This document shows, piece after piece, positions 8,878-18,179 of a DNA stretch of 64,000 nt. Positions within the stretch are counted from its first letter, which is position 1. Each line of letters opens with the position of its first letter. The notes under the pieces are model-generated. The model searched no databases and was not told the origin of the DNA. It saw only the letters and a list, made by a program, of their open reading frames with translations. Origin of the DNA: Isochrysis galbana (Eukaryota; Haptophyta; Isochrysidales; Isochrysidaceae). The translations under genes were made by a program, and so were the position numbers. The stretch spans positions 504,553 to 568,552 of the forward strand of contig CM030937.1 in assembly GCA_018136815.1 (NCBI GenBank), written 5' to 3'.

Positions 8878-8976
8878 ATGACCTTCTTTTGGAAATGGTG
8901 GCGGTTTAGCCTGCCAAAGGGTAAGGTCTTCACCTCAAGAGGGCAGCAGATGATTAATTCGATGCGTAGGCCATAA
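8878..8976 (+). pseudogene. Truncated copy of the duplicated two-helix protein
   Basis: Thirty-two codons (MTFFWKWWRFSLPKGK...) match the C-terminal part of the proteins at 9034 and 9400, with an internal deletion that fuses MTF directly to the WKWWRF motif. The N-terminal helix is absent. The stop and following TAACACTAAAGACGTGACGT are the same as in the intact copies, so this is the oldest, partly deleted unit of the array. Confidence 0.7.
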
Positions 8977-8989
8977 CACTAAAGACGTG

Positions 8990-9033
8990 ACGTCTAAACT
9001 TTTTTGGATAATATTGTTAAAGGCGGGTGTACC
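8990..9033 (+). promoter_or_regulatory. Putative promoter and leader of the duplicated gene
   Basis: GACGTGACGTC is followed by TAAACTTTTTTGGATAATATTG and then 15 bp to the ATG. The same block stands before both intact copies and after the truncated one. The AT-rich core in a GC-rich genome, placed 20-40 bp before the start, suggests a promoter; this is inference from position. Confidence 0.3.
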
Positions 9034-9342
9034 ATGTCGATCTACCTTCGATACAGCAAAGACAAGTACGACGTCATCGGGCTAAAAGATGCAATACTAA
9101 GGTTGTTTATAGTCTTTGTCGTTGCCATCTTAGTACCAGGCGGCTTTACCATGGCATTCTTACAGAAGTCAGGATTGAACTACGCCATACAGTTTGGAAT
9201 CGCGCTGGGAGTAAGCGTCGCAATGACCTTCCTTTTCTTGTTAATGGCGTGGAAATGGAAATGGTGGCGGTTTAGCCTGCCAAAGGATAAGGGCCTCACC
9301 TCAAGAGGGCAGCGTATGATGAATTCGATGCGTAGGCCATAA
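9034..9342 (+). CDS. Small two-helix membrane protein, duplicated copy 1
   Basis: 102 residues from the ATG of GTACCATG at 9034; a TTG further upstream is not needed. MSIYLRYSKDKYDV leads to helix 1 (about 20-42) and helix 2 (about 52-73, IALGVSVAMTFLFLLMAW). A WKWKWWRF aromatic-basic motif and a basic tail ending in MRRP follow. It is clearly related to the minus-strand protein at 2230-2547, so the island carries this family near both ends. The aromatic/basic belt after helix 2 suggests an interfacial anchor. Function unknown. Confidence 0.65.
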   Translation: MSIYLRYSKDKYDVIGLKDAILRLFIVFVVAILVPGGFTMAFLQKSGLNYAIQFGIALGVSVAMTFLFLLMAWKWKWWRFSLPKDKGLTSRGQRMMNSMRRP

Positions 9343-9399
9343 CACTAAAGACGTGACGTCTAAACTTTTTTGGATAATATTGTTAAAGGCGGGTGTACC

Positions 9400-9708
9400 A
9401 TGTCGATCTACCTTCGATACAGCAAAGACAAGTACGACGTCATCGGGCTAAAAGATGCAATACTAAGGTTGTTTATAGTCTTTGTCGTTGCCATCTTAGT
9501 ACCAGGCGGCTTTACCATGGCATTCTTACAGAAGTCAGGATTGAACTACGCCATACAGTTTGGAATCGCGCTGGGAGTAAGCGTCGCAATGACCTTCCTT
9601 TTCTTGTTAATGGCGTGGAAATGGAAATGGTGGCGGTTTAGCCTGCCAAAGGATAAGGGCCTCACCTCAAGAGGGCAGCGTATGATGAATTCGATGCGTA
9701 GGCCATAA
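9400..9708 (+). CDS. Small two-helix membrane protein, duplicated copy 2
   Basis: Identical in sequence to the 102-residue protein at 9034-9342; it is the second unit of the 366-bp tandem duplication. No nonsense or frameshift difference separates the copies, so both would be functional if either is. Confidence 0.65.
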   Translation: MSIYLRYSKDKYDVIGLKDAILRLFIVFVVAILVPGGFTMAFLQKSGLNYAIQFGIALGVSVAMTFLFLLMAWKWKWWRFSLPKDKGLTSRGQRMMNSMRRP

Positions 9709-9867
9709 CACTAAAGACGTGACGTCCGGAGGACGACACGCACCCCGCACACCACCTCGCCGACCGACGCGGTTCCCGCCGGGCAGTGCCTGGACACCTC
9801 CGCCGCCCGACCATCGGCGCAAATGCCGCGGAGATCCCGTTTGTACTAAAAAAAGGGGGTCCTTTAA

Positions 9868-9945
9868 GTAGAACTTATACCGTCCACATGGGGGGCACTT
9901 GCGGAAAAAACAACCAAACCTGAGGTTGCACCCTCTCGCCTTAAA
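9868..9945. repeat. Right-end motif of the virus-like island
   Basis: GAACTTATACCGTCCACATG, then AAAAAACAACCAAACCTGAG and GTTGCACCCTCTCG. A nearly identical segment of about 65 bp occurs alone at 30031-30096. The inner GTTGCACCCTCTCG is the reverse complement of the left-end GAGAGGGTGCAAC at 2096. Confidence 0.55.
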
Positions 9946-9998
9946 ACGCGATAGCTCCCCGGAGCATGTAAAATCCCCCGATAGCTCTCGGGGGATTT
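9946..9998. repeat. GATAGC hairpins outside the right end
   Basis: GCGATAGCTCCCCGG is followed by AATCCCCCGATAGCTCTCGGGGGATT, a near-perfect palindrome centred near 9983. It is the same family as at 1968-2095 and 14478-14550. Confidence 0.7.
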
Positions 9999-10180
9999 TG
10001 TCGCATTCATCCTAGATGATGCGATTTCCAGGCTCTTGTTTCCAGGTCCTTCGTCGTGCGGCCACACGGCGAAGCTCAGGTACATCTAGGTTGGTAGGGT
10101 TCGTCCCTAGCGATCTAGAATTCGAGTTCTCGTTTCGTTCCTTCTAGCCTGTTTGTCAGGTCTAGATTCCAGGTTTCCTC
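9999..10180 (-). mobile_element. Truncated LTR fragment, 182 bp
   Basis: This segment is the reverse complement of 63549-63730, the terminal 182 bp of the 1,319-bp LTR-type insertion at the right of the window, with about two mismatches. It starts exactly at the element terminus TGTCGCATTC at 9999 and loses homology after 10180. Confidence 0.85.
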
Positions 10181-11433
10181 GTGTGAGCGAGTGAGCGAGT
10201 GTTTTCGTTATTGAAGTGCATGTTTGGAGATGCGCAAATGAATTCGTTGTCCGACCAGCTCCAGTGTGCATTGATGCTCCGGTACAACCAACGTGACACG
10301 TGAATGATGACATGTGAGGTCTAACTCGTGCCTTGTGCCTTGTGCTTTGTTCCTAAGAGTGTTCAATCAATTAATGCATCACTAAGTGCGCCGTAGCCCG
10401 TAGCCGTGTAGCCGTAGGTAGTAAAATAGTAATAAATAGATAGGTGCTTCTTACTTGTACTCACTAATATTATAGCTGAGCGCAAGCGAAATATTGTCGA
10501 AATTTGGGGGGGAAACGCGAAATATGGACGAAATATCGAACGAAATTTGGGCAGGTCTCAAACGAAACTCTGGCCTGTCCCTAGCGCTCCATGACCCTAT
10601 CGTTTTAACGATAGTTGCAAAACGCAACATGAAAAGAACGCACTAACATGACCGAACGATAATCTACGACGCACCCTTGACCGCGCGAAAACCACAACAC
10701 ACTTGGCAAAAGGAAGACACGAGTGAACCTTACAACAGGCCTCTGCCCCGAAAACACATCCACAACCGGGCCCGTGGTAGCGCACCAGGGCCGCACCCCC
10801 GACACCGAAGACAAAGGAAAGAGGGGGGGAAGGGGAGGGGGTGGAAGAAAGGGATGGAAAGGCGATGTATGATATGCGGAGAAGCAATAGGTGTATAGCC
10901 CTGAATCTTCAGATCTTTTTTTTTCATTTGAATCCGGATAATGGAGATGCTCGGATATCGCCGCACATGCTCGGCGGACGCCCAGCACGCGCGATACGCT
11001 ACATTCGGACTCCTAGACACTTTGTACTTTGTCGGTGGAAAGTACATCATCCTCAAATAGAACTACTCGGTTTTACCACAGAGTTTTTGGAGACCCCTCA
11101 CCTCGGTCTACCGATCAAGGAGCCCCCCCCCCCCCCCCCCCCCCCCCCTCCCCCAATAGAAGATAGAAGGGGCTTCCTGATTTCGCTCCGACGGAGGACA
11201 AACTCGCAACCCCATCTCGTCGGACCCACCGCCCCCACCCGCACCGCCCCCCGACGGACGGAGGACGAGCTGCGCGAGAAACCGCCGAGGAGGACATGTT
11301 CAGTATATGAGAAACTGGTCAACATTGCTTGAGAAGAAGCACTGGCCCAACCGCCGTCGGGCGTAAGAGAGAGAATCGAAGAGGGACCGAGCGGGACATT
11401 TGGTCATTCTGGTTCTCGAACCGCGAGCCACTC
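10181..11433. other. Intergenic; degenerate repeats only
   Basis: No gene recognised. It contains an AAACGAAACTCTGGCCTG(T)CCCTAGC segment near 10550-10585 related to 29540-29570. A stretch at 10750-10930 resembles 59685-59830 (the end of the retroelement-like copy). A 30-base poly-C tract lies near 11125-11150. Confidence 0.4.
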
Positions 11434-13924
11434 ATGCGCACGCTCATCCTCCTCGCGATTGCACGAGGGGTGTCGGCATCCTCGTGCCTCGCACTCACCG
11501 CCGTCTTCGACGGCACCCTCTCCGGCGGCAACCCTAAGGGCGTCGAGCTCTATGCCCTCTGCGATGTGCTGGACGCGTCTGGCTACTCCGTCGTCAACTT
11601 CAACAATGGCGGCACGTCTGCCAGCGGCACGACGGCCCTCTCCCCGGTTGAAATCAAACAGGGCAGTTACTACCACATTGCGACGAACCTCCCTTCCTTT
11701 GAGACCTTCTTCGGCTTCAACGCCAGCCAGGCCGGCAGCATTAATGTCAATGGAGACGACGTGATCGAGCTTCAGCTCAACTCGGTCACCGTGGACGTCT
11801 ATGGCGTCAAGGGTGTGGATGGGACGGGTGAGTCCTGGGAGTATCTGGACGGCTGGGCCTACCGCCAGAGTAACACTTCGCTCGATGGCTCCACATTTGT
11901 GGCCTCCCACTGGACGTTTGGGGGAGTGGACGCATTTGAGGGCCATTCCACCAACGCGGACTCGGCCCCCAACTCAATGCCGATACGGTCCTTCTCAATG
12001 ATCCCCAGTACGCCTAATCCGCCTGGACCACCCAGTCTGCCACCCAGTATGCCGCCCACGTGCTCCAATTTGACCTTCGTCCAGAGCGTCGCTACCGCCG
12101 GCACATTCGGCGACGAATTCCTCGTATGTGCATGGGTGACGCGGGTGGTTTACAACGGCTTCTTCGTGCAAGAGGACGACAAAGGACCACAAGCGGCCAT
12201 CTTCGTGTACACCGGCTCAGCTCCACAGGGCCTAGCAAGTGGCGATGCGGTCCGAGTCGTCGGCACCCTCGGCCAATATCAAGGACAGCGCCAGCTCTCA
12301 TCTCCAGTCACCATAAAGACGGGAGAGCCGCCGCGCTTCTTCAGCCCAATCGAGTTGACACTGCCTGTCAAAAGTTTGTCGATGCTCGACAGTCTGCAAA
12401 GTCAACTGGTCTCAATTAAGACCAGACGGCATGACTCCCTAGTCGTGTCCGAATATTATAATCTCGATCGATATGGCGAGTTCGTTGCGTGTGTTGCCCC
12501 TGCTGCCGTTGGCCGCTTGTACCAATACACTGCTGAGAACACACCCAGCGCGACCGGCTACTCCAAGCACCTTGAGGACCTGCGCACGCGGTGCGTGTAT
12601 ATCGATGACGACCAATCGACTCAAAATCCGGACCCTGTCCTTCTCGGCAGCGTCTATCCTGCCACAAGCACTGCGGACAACCTGCGCGGAGGCTCACACG
12701 TGCTCACGCTCGTTGGACCTCTCTACAAATACTTCGGCAATTACTATCGGGTGCAACCTGCAACAGCATCGGACTTGGTTCTGGACAAGTCGCCCAACTT
12801 GCGACCGCCCATCCCGATGTTGAACACCGTTGGTGATGTGAGGATTGCCAGCGTCAACCTGCTGGTACGTTATTATCCCTTAGCGGACTGATCCGGCCGC
12901 GAGCCCGCTCCGCCCATGGCCTGATTCGTGGCCCCCACGGCCGCTCTCCTCACCGACTCGCCCATCCGCCCGCACACAGAACTACTGGGTGACCGTTGGC
13001 ACGAGCAGCAGCCTTCGTGGCGCCGATAGCCAACTTGAATTCGACAGACAAGCTGCTAAGACGGTACTGGCACTCACCACGATTGACGCCGATGTCTACG
13101 GTCTGGTCGAGCTCGAGAACGTGCTCGGTAACCTCGCGGCCATCGACCTTGTCGGACGGCTCAACGCCGCCAATCCGTCGCGAACATACCTCGCTGTATC
13201 AGTCGAGGCAGCGTATGATATGATCGGCGGAGATGTCATCAAGGTGGACATCGTCTTTGATTCTAACAAGTTGCAGTTACTCGGAGCCTCCATCTTAGAG
13301 GACACGTTGGTTCCTGCACAGGTGGCCCTGTCCGAAGAGGGGATCATCTTCGACGGCAGGTCGCGTGTGCCACTGGCTGCTAGCCTGCGGCACCGGCAGA
13401 GTGGCCATGACCTCACACTTGTGGTAAACCACTTCAAATCGAAGGGAGGCAGCGGACCCGGTCAAGATGCTGATCAAGCGGACGGTGCTGGAAACTTCAA
13501 CCACGTCCGCACGCTATCCTCGCAGGCGCTGCTCGACTGGCTCGATACCACGCCAACGGGCTTCAGCACCGAGAATATCATCATTATGGGTGATCTCAAC
13601 GCCTATGCAATGGAGACACCAATCACGAGCCTCACCGATGCCGGCTTCCGTTCCGTCTCAACCGATTATTCGTACCTTTTTGACGGTCAATTCGGCTCGC
13701 TCGACTACATCTTTGTCGCAAAGAAGATGAAAGTGCGCAGTGCTGTCACTTGGCACATTAACGCAGATGAGCCTGACCTGATCGACTACAACCTTGACTA
13801 TGGTCGCAACTCAAGCATCTTTGATGGCACCGTCCCGTACCGCTTCAGCGATCACGATCCAGTCGTCGTCGAGCTGGATCTCAAGAGGAATTGGTTCAGC
13901 AGAATATTTTGCTGGTGCGTGTGA
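11434..13924 (+). CDS. Secreted LTD/endonuclease-exonuclease-phosphatase nuclease (ExeM/NucH-like)
   Basis: Two exons, 11434-12864 and 12980-13924, separated by a 115-bp GT-AG intron in phase 0; about 791 residues. MRTLILLAIARGVSA is a signal peptide. A lamin-tail-type beta domain follows (about 20-190, with NPKGVELYALCD), then an OB-like region (about 230-380, FVQEDDKGPQAAIFVYTG), and then the EEP nuclease domain (about 470-785). Catalytic motifs visible are ASVNLLNYW, GLVELEN, IIMGDLNAY, SLDYIF and FSDHDPVVVEL. The same domain order occurs in bacterial extracellular DNases. It probably cleaves extracellular DNA or RNA outside the cell, perhaps for phosphate supply. A short CWCV tail ends the protein. 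Confidence 0.85.
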
Positions 13925-14477
13925 ACGATGCTCTTGTGAGACATGAGAGAGAGAAAGGAAAGGGGGGAGCGAGCAGCAGGGTAATCATATCTCCTCTCTT
14001 GGCTTCTGGCGCCTACCATCAAAGCAGCATTTGACGTTGCCAGGTCTAAGTATTCCTGTTCTTAGGATTCTTAGGTCAACCTCTTCCTCCTTCCCTCCTT
14101 TTCCCTACCATACCGCACGCATGCTGCCAACCAACTTGTGGCTACTCGTAGTAGCGTCGTGGAAGCCGTGATCGTGTGGGGGGGGGGGGGGGCAAAAAAA
14201 AATACACAATCTGAAAATGCCTAGCTACCTTTGACTAGAGGCTCTCCCGTTTCGCTGTCGTAGCGGGCTACGAGTAGCTTCTTGCACCAGTTGCCAGCTG
14301 AAGTCTCCGTTTCGTGAACCTACTTACATAAGTGGTGGTCAATGGGGGCCTCGCGCCCCCCTCTCTCCATCGCGGACACCCCCCGGGGTGCAAGGTGGGG
14401 AAGGGAAGAGGGCGTCGCTACGAGGAAACGTTCCAGTGCAACGTGTGAGGCGAGAATTTTAAAAGGTTTTTTTACGG
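13925..14477. other. Intergenic, no gene seen
   Basis: Region downstream of the nuclease gene. It includes a G-run with an adjoining A-run at 14177-14203 and no convincing frame. Confidence 0.4.
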
Positions 14478-14550
14478 CACCCCCCGGGAGCTATCCCCCG
14501 AGAGCTCTCGGGGAATTTTCGCGGTCCCCCAAGAGCTATCGGGGGGCGTT
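14478..14550. repeat. GATAGC-type hairpin cluster 3
   Basis: CCCGGGAGCTATCCCCCGAG, then AGCTCTCGGGGAATTTTCGC and CCCCCAAGAGCTATCGGGGGG. Same palindrome family as at 1968-2095 and 9946-9998, here upstream of the hAT element. Confidence 0.65.
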
Positions 14551-14635
14551 GGTTGGCTCCTTGGGGGGTAACACATATTTCCGCGCGGCCGTCGCCGTCG
14601 CCGTCGGAGTCGGAGCCCGGATGGGACGTCAGGCT

Positions 14636-17060
14636 GATATCAGGTCCTGATATCATGATATCAGGTCCTCTTGACCTGATACCTGATATCAGGGGGGCTA
14701 ATAAAACAAAACTCCTGAAGAGAAAAAACAAAAAAAACAGGAGGGGAACGTGGCGCGTGGCGGGAAGAAAGAAGGACACACGCGGGAAAGTCTCCGCAAT
14801 GGCCAGCGACGGTGGCGGCCATGCGCCGGCCATGACCGACGCTTGGGGCACAGAGGATGTGGATACGCTCGAGGGCAGTGCTCTCGAGTGGTCCACAATA
14901 GAGGAGGTGGCTGGCCGCGCCAAAGTGGTGCGAGCCAAGGCTTGTCTGTTGTGCGGCCACACGTACTCTGGGGGGCCGTTCAACATACGTCAACACCTTG
15001 ACGAGAAGCTGCCATTGAGGAACGTGAAAGCATGCAAGCCGCTCCCCGAATTTCGGACGCGGCACGCCACAGTAGTCGCGGAGCTGCGTCGCCGAGCGCG
15101 GGAGGCCGAGATGCACAACAAAATCAAGGAGGATCGCCTCAGGAAGCACGCGGAGGGCCGCTGCTGCGCAAGCGCACACGAGAGCGGCACTTCAGCATCG
15201 CCTATCCCCCTCAACTCACCTGTCCCTTCTCATCCATTCATGGCTGTCACATCAGACGATGTTTGTGAGGCATGGGTGAAGGTGATGGTGAAGCGAGCCC
15301 TCCCCCTTGACCTCATTGATGACCGCCTGTTCCGTGAGGCTGTGGCCGCAACAGCGGAATTTGTTGGTAGGCAATGAGGTGCGGCTTCCATGCATCACTC
15401 AAAGAATTTTGCCGCGCGTCGACGATGATCTCGACCGGACCGTTCGCCGCAAGGTAGAGGGGCTAGCCGAATTAACAGGCGTGACAATCATCTCTGACGG
15501 TTGGACAAATGTGACCCACCGGCCGATCATCAATTGCTTGGCGTCGCTTCCCCTTGGCTCATACTTCCTTGCAGCAGAGGATGTGTCTGGCGCAACAAAA
15601 GACGCGACTTTCATCAAGAATTTCATTGTTAAACATGTACGGGCCTTTGGGAGCGAGCTTGTCGTAGCCATTTGCATGGATGGTGCGTGTACTGCGTCAT
15701 TCCCATTGATTGCGGCTGAGCTTCCGCACGCCTTCTCATTTATTTGCCCAGCTCACAGCCTTGACTGCTTCATGAAGAATGTGTGCAGTGACAAGGCGAA
15801 GGTGCGCATCAAGGGTATCACCGATCGCGAATTCATGTGGGGAGAAGCTTTCCTGGCAATAGCTGTGTCGCAAGTTCGTGAGGTGGTCGGTTTCATCTGT
15901 GCGCATCAAAAGACCCTCGCGCGCTACCGTGCATTGTGTGAAGAGGTGCCCAAGACTGACCGACCTCAGGGTGGCATGGAGTTGCTGAAGGCCTGCGAGA
16001 CGCGCTTCGCTTCGACGTTGCTGATGATGATGAGGTACAAGAACGTCCATTTTGTGTTGAAGCGGCTAGTGATTGATGCAGACTATGTGCAGTGGGTTGA
16101 GGCGCAGCCACGCGAGAAGCGGGACAAAGCGCAAGCAGCAAAGCGCATCATACGCAATGACGATCTGATGGAGTCCATCAACACAGCGATAGCAATCCTC
16201 GAGCCGGTGTATCGACTCCTTAGGCTGTGTGACGGCAAGCTGGGCGCAAATCTTGGTAAGGTAGATGGATATATGTTGCAGATTGACACGCACCTTCGGA
16301 CAGGCACTATTCACTATTCCCGGCTTGGATGCACAAAAGAGGCACAAGGTCCACGAACTATTCATGGCTAGATGGGAATTCTTCCATGTCCCAGTCATGA
16401 CAGCTGCATATTGTCTCGAGCCTGAGTTCTGTCGTCGCAAGTTTTCGTCAAATGAACAGAAGGAACTGAGGATGTGTTTTCGGCAGATGGCGACTGGCGA
16501 CACGGGAGCACCCTTACCCGGATATATTGGCTGAGTATTCGGACTTCCAAGAGGCTTGCATCAGTGGCTTCCATGATCTTAATAATGAAGTGGCATTCTC
16601 CAATCGCGCTCGAGTGATGGCTTCGTACAAATGGGCGAACATTTATTTAGCGTCATGGCCTCATCTTCAGTGGGCTGCTTGCCGTTTGCTTGCGCTTTCG
16701 TGTTCTGCTTCGGGATGTGAGCGGTCGTGGTCTGTGCAAGACTGGATCCACTCAAAGAAGCGCAATAGGCTGGGTGCATCCACGGTGGAGAGGCTTGTGA
16801 GGTGCCACACAAATCTTGTGCTTGAGGATTTGCTGAAAGATTGGGAGTCACACGTGCTGCCTTGGGACCTAGAGATGATAGTGGAGGAGCCCGATGACGA
16901 GTGATATGTTGTTATATGTCGTAAGCGTACACTACCTTATAATCATTATAACATTACAATACCCTTATAATACTAACCTGATATTGAACCTGATATCAGG
17001 CTGATATCAGGCTGACATCAGGTATAAGGCCGGCGAGCCCTTACGACCTGATACCTGAAT
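14636..17060 (+). mobile_element. hAT-type DNA transposon (degenerate)
   Basis: Palindromic CCTGATATCAGG-type repeats lie on both sides of the transposase coding sequence: several between 14636 and 14697, and again between 16977 and 17060. Such short sub-terminal repeats are typical of hAT elements. Exact ends and the 8-bp target duplication could not be determined. Confidence 0.6.
14799..16904 (+). pseudogene. hAT transposase (BED zinc finger, DUF659, dimerisation domain), frameshifted
   Basis: The start is likely the ATG at 14799. The N-terminal part has a BED-like finger, CLLCGHTYSGGPFNIRQHLD. The frame shifts near 15365 into the DUF659 catalytic region (GVTIISDGWTNVTHRPIINC, later SFICPAHSLDCFMKNV). 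It shifts again near 16310 (GLDAQKRHKVHELFMARW) and near 16510 into the C-terminal hAT dimerisation domain (WPHLQWAACRLLALSC, then SGCERSWSVQDWIHSKKRNR). Three frame changes with no splice signals indicate a recently inactivated copy or sequence errors. Similarity order and spacing match full-length hAT transposases. Confidence 0.8.
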
Positions 17061-18179
17061 TGGGGTATTTTCCGAACATCCTGCCGAAAGACCCCCGGTG
17101 TTCTGTGCTGATCTCTCATACCAGAACCGATGGGGAGCGTATTGAGGCCCTCGTTTGCCCCGTACCAATGGCCAATGGAATGGCCAATGAATGGTGGCCT
17201 CCGCACCCCCCTGGTGAATAGTGAGTGACCGGGCTTACCGATAAACCCGCACGGACTAGGGGCAGCACTCTAAACTACTATCTTTAGATTTCGCTGAGAC
17301 CGTCCGTTTGTCCCTTCTTCTCCTTCTCTTCCTTCCTTGGACTCTCTCATCTCTCCCCACTCTGCAAGAGAGAGAAGGAGAAGAAACAGTGATGGAAGAG
17401 AAGAAAGAGAGCTCGCCCGACGGATATGAGGGAACGGGGGGCGCGATGAGAAGAAGAGAGGGGGAGGGGGGGGCGAGCCTCTCCAGGAAAAGGGTTCCAG
17501 AACATTTTCTTGTTGTTCGGCCGAGATTTCTTATGTCTCCCCGACCCCGATATTAGACTACACAGAGAGACAGGGAGAAGAGGGAGGAAAGGACGGAGAC
17601 GGAGAGAGGGTAGGAGAGGAGAAGAGAGAGAGAGGAGAAGAGAGAGAAGAAGAGAGAGGAGGGCGAGATGGAGAGAAAGCAAGAGGAGAGAGAGGGAGGG
17701 AGAGAGATGAGAGAGATGAAGTGTGCGAGCACAAGAGAGAGAAAACGAGAACCAGACCGAGAGAGAGAGAGAGAAGAGATGCGATGAAAAGCCGTAAATA
17801 AAGGCGACTCTCTCGCGCAGTGCGGCGCGGGCCTGAGACTCCTCTCTCCCCTCCCCCTCTCTCTCTTCTCTCTCGCCCTCCTCCTCCCCCTCCGCCTCCG
17901 CGCTTCCCCCCCTTCCGCGGGCCGGATGCCCCCCTCCCCCCCGCCCTCCAAGCTCACCCCCCCCGCCCCTCCCGCGAGGTGCTTCCCCACTCTCGCCAAG
18001 GCAAATGCCTCCGCCGTGTCGGCCGCCTCTGCTGCTGCTCTCTCCTCTTCCTTCTCCTCGTGGGAGGCTCTCTGCTTCTCGAGGCGCTCCTCGCTGCGAC
18101 AGACACATCGGCTTCACCCCAGCCAGCCAACCAGACGTCGGCGGCGCATGAGCGAAAGAGCGTGAGGAAGAAGCTGGAC
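17061..18179. repeat. Purine-rich GA tract and CT-rich gene leader
   Basis: 17340-17800 is dominated by GAGA/GGAG repeats and 17830-18000 by pyrimidines. Overlapping frames are repeat artefacts. A hydrophobic stretch encoded at 18020-18095 (CCCSLLFLLLVGGSLLLEALLA) is in frame with the downstream symporter and may be its signal peptide if an upstream exon or non-ATG start exists. Confidence 0.5.

Larger units (their letters stand above)
8974..9720. repeat. 366-bp tandem duplication, two identical units
   Basis: The sequence from TAACACTAAAGACGTGACGT at 8974 repeats at 9340, and its start repeats again at 9706, giving a 366-bp period. By eye the two full units (8974-9339 and 9340-9705) are identical. 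Each unit carries one complete gene plus its presumed promoter. Identity implies very recent duplication, gene conversion or an assembly artefact. Confidence 0.9.
2096..9945. mobile_element. Candidate virus-like or transposon-like island, about 7.9 kb
   Basis: Inferred composite feature. It is bracketed by inverted GAGAGGGTGCAAC-type motifs and, outside them, by GATAGC hairpins. The genes inside are intronless, closely spaced and short, whereas flanking host genes have several introns. Recognisable content is an RNA triphosphatase-like gene, an ankyrin gene, two-helix membrane protein paralogues, a crystallin-like anchored protein, a truncated IS4/5-type transposase and a 203-bp tandem repeat. 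This combination fits a fragment of a large DNA virus or a virus-derived transposon. No capsid, DNA polymerase, packaging ATPase or integrase is visible. Confidence 0.45.
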
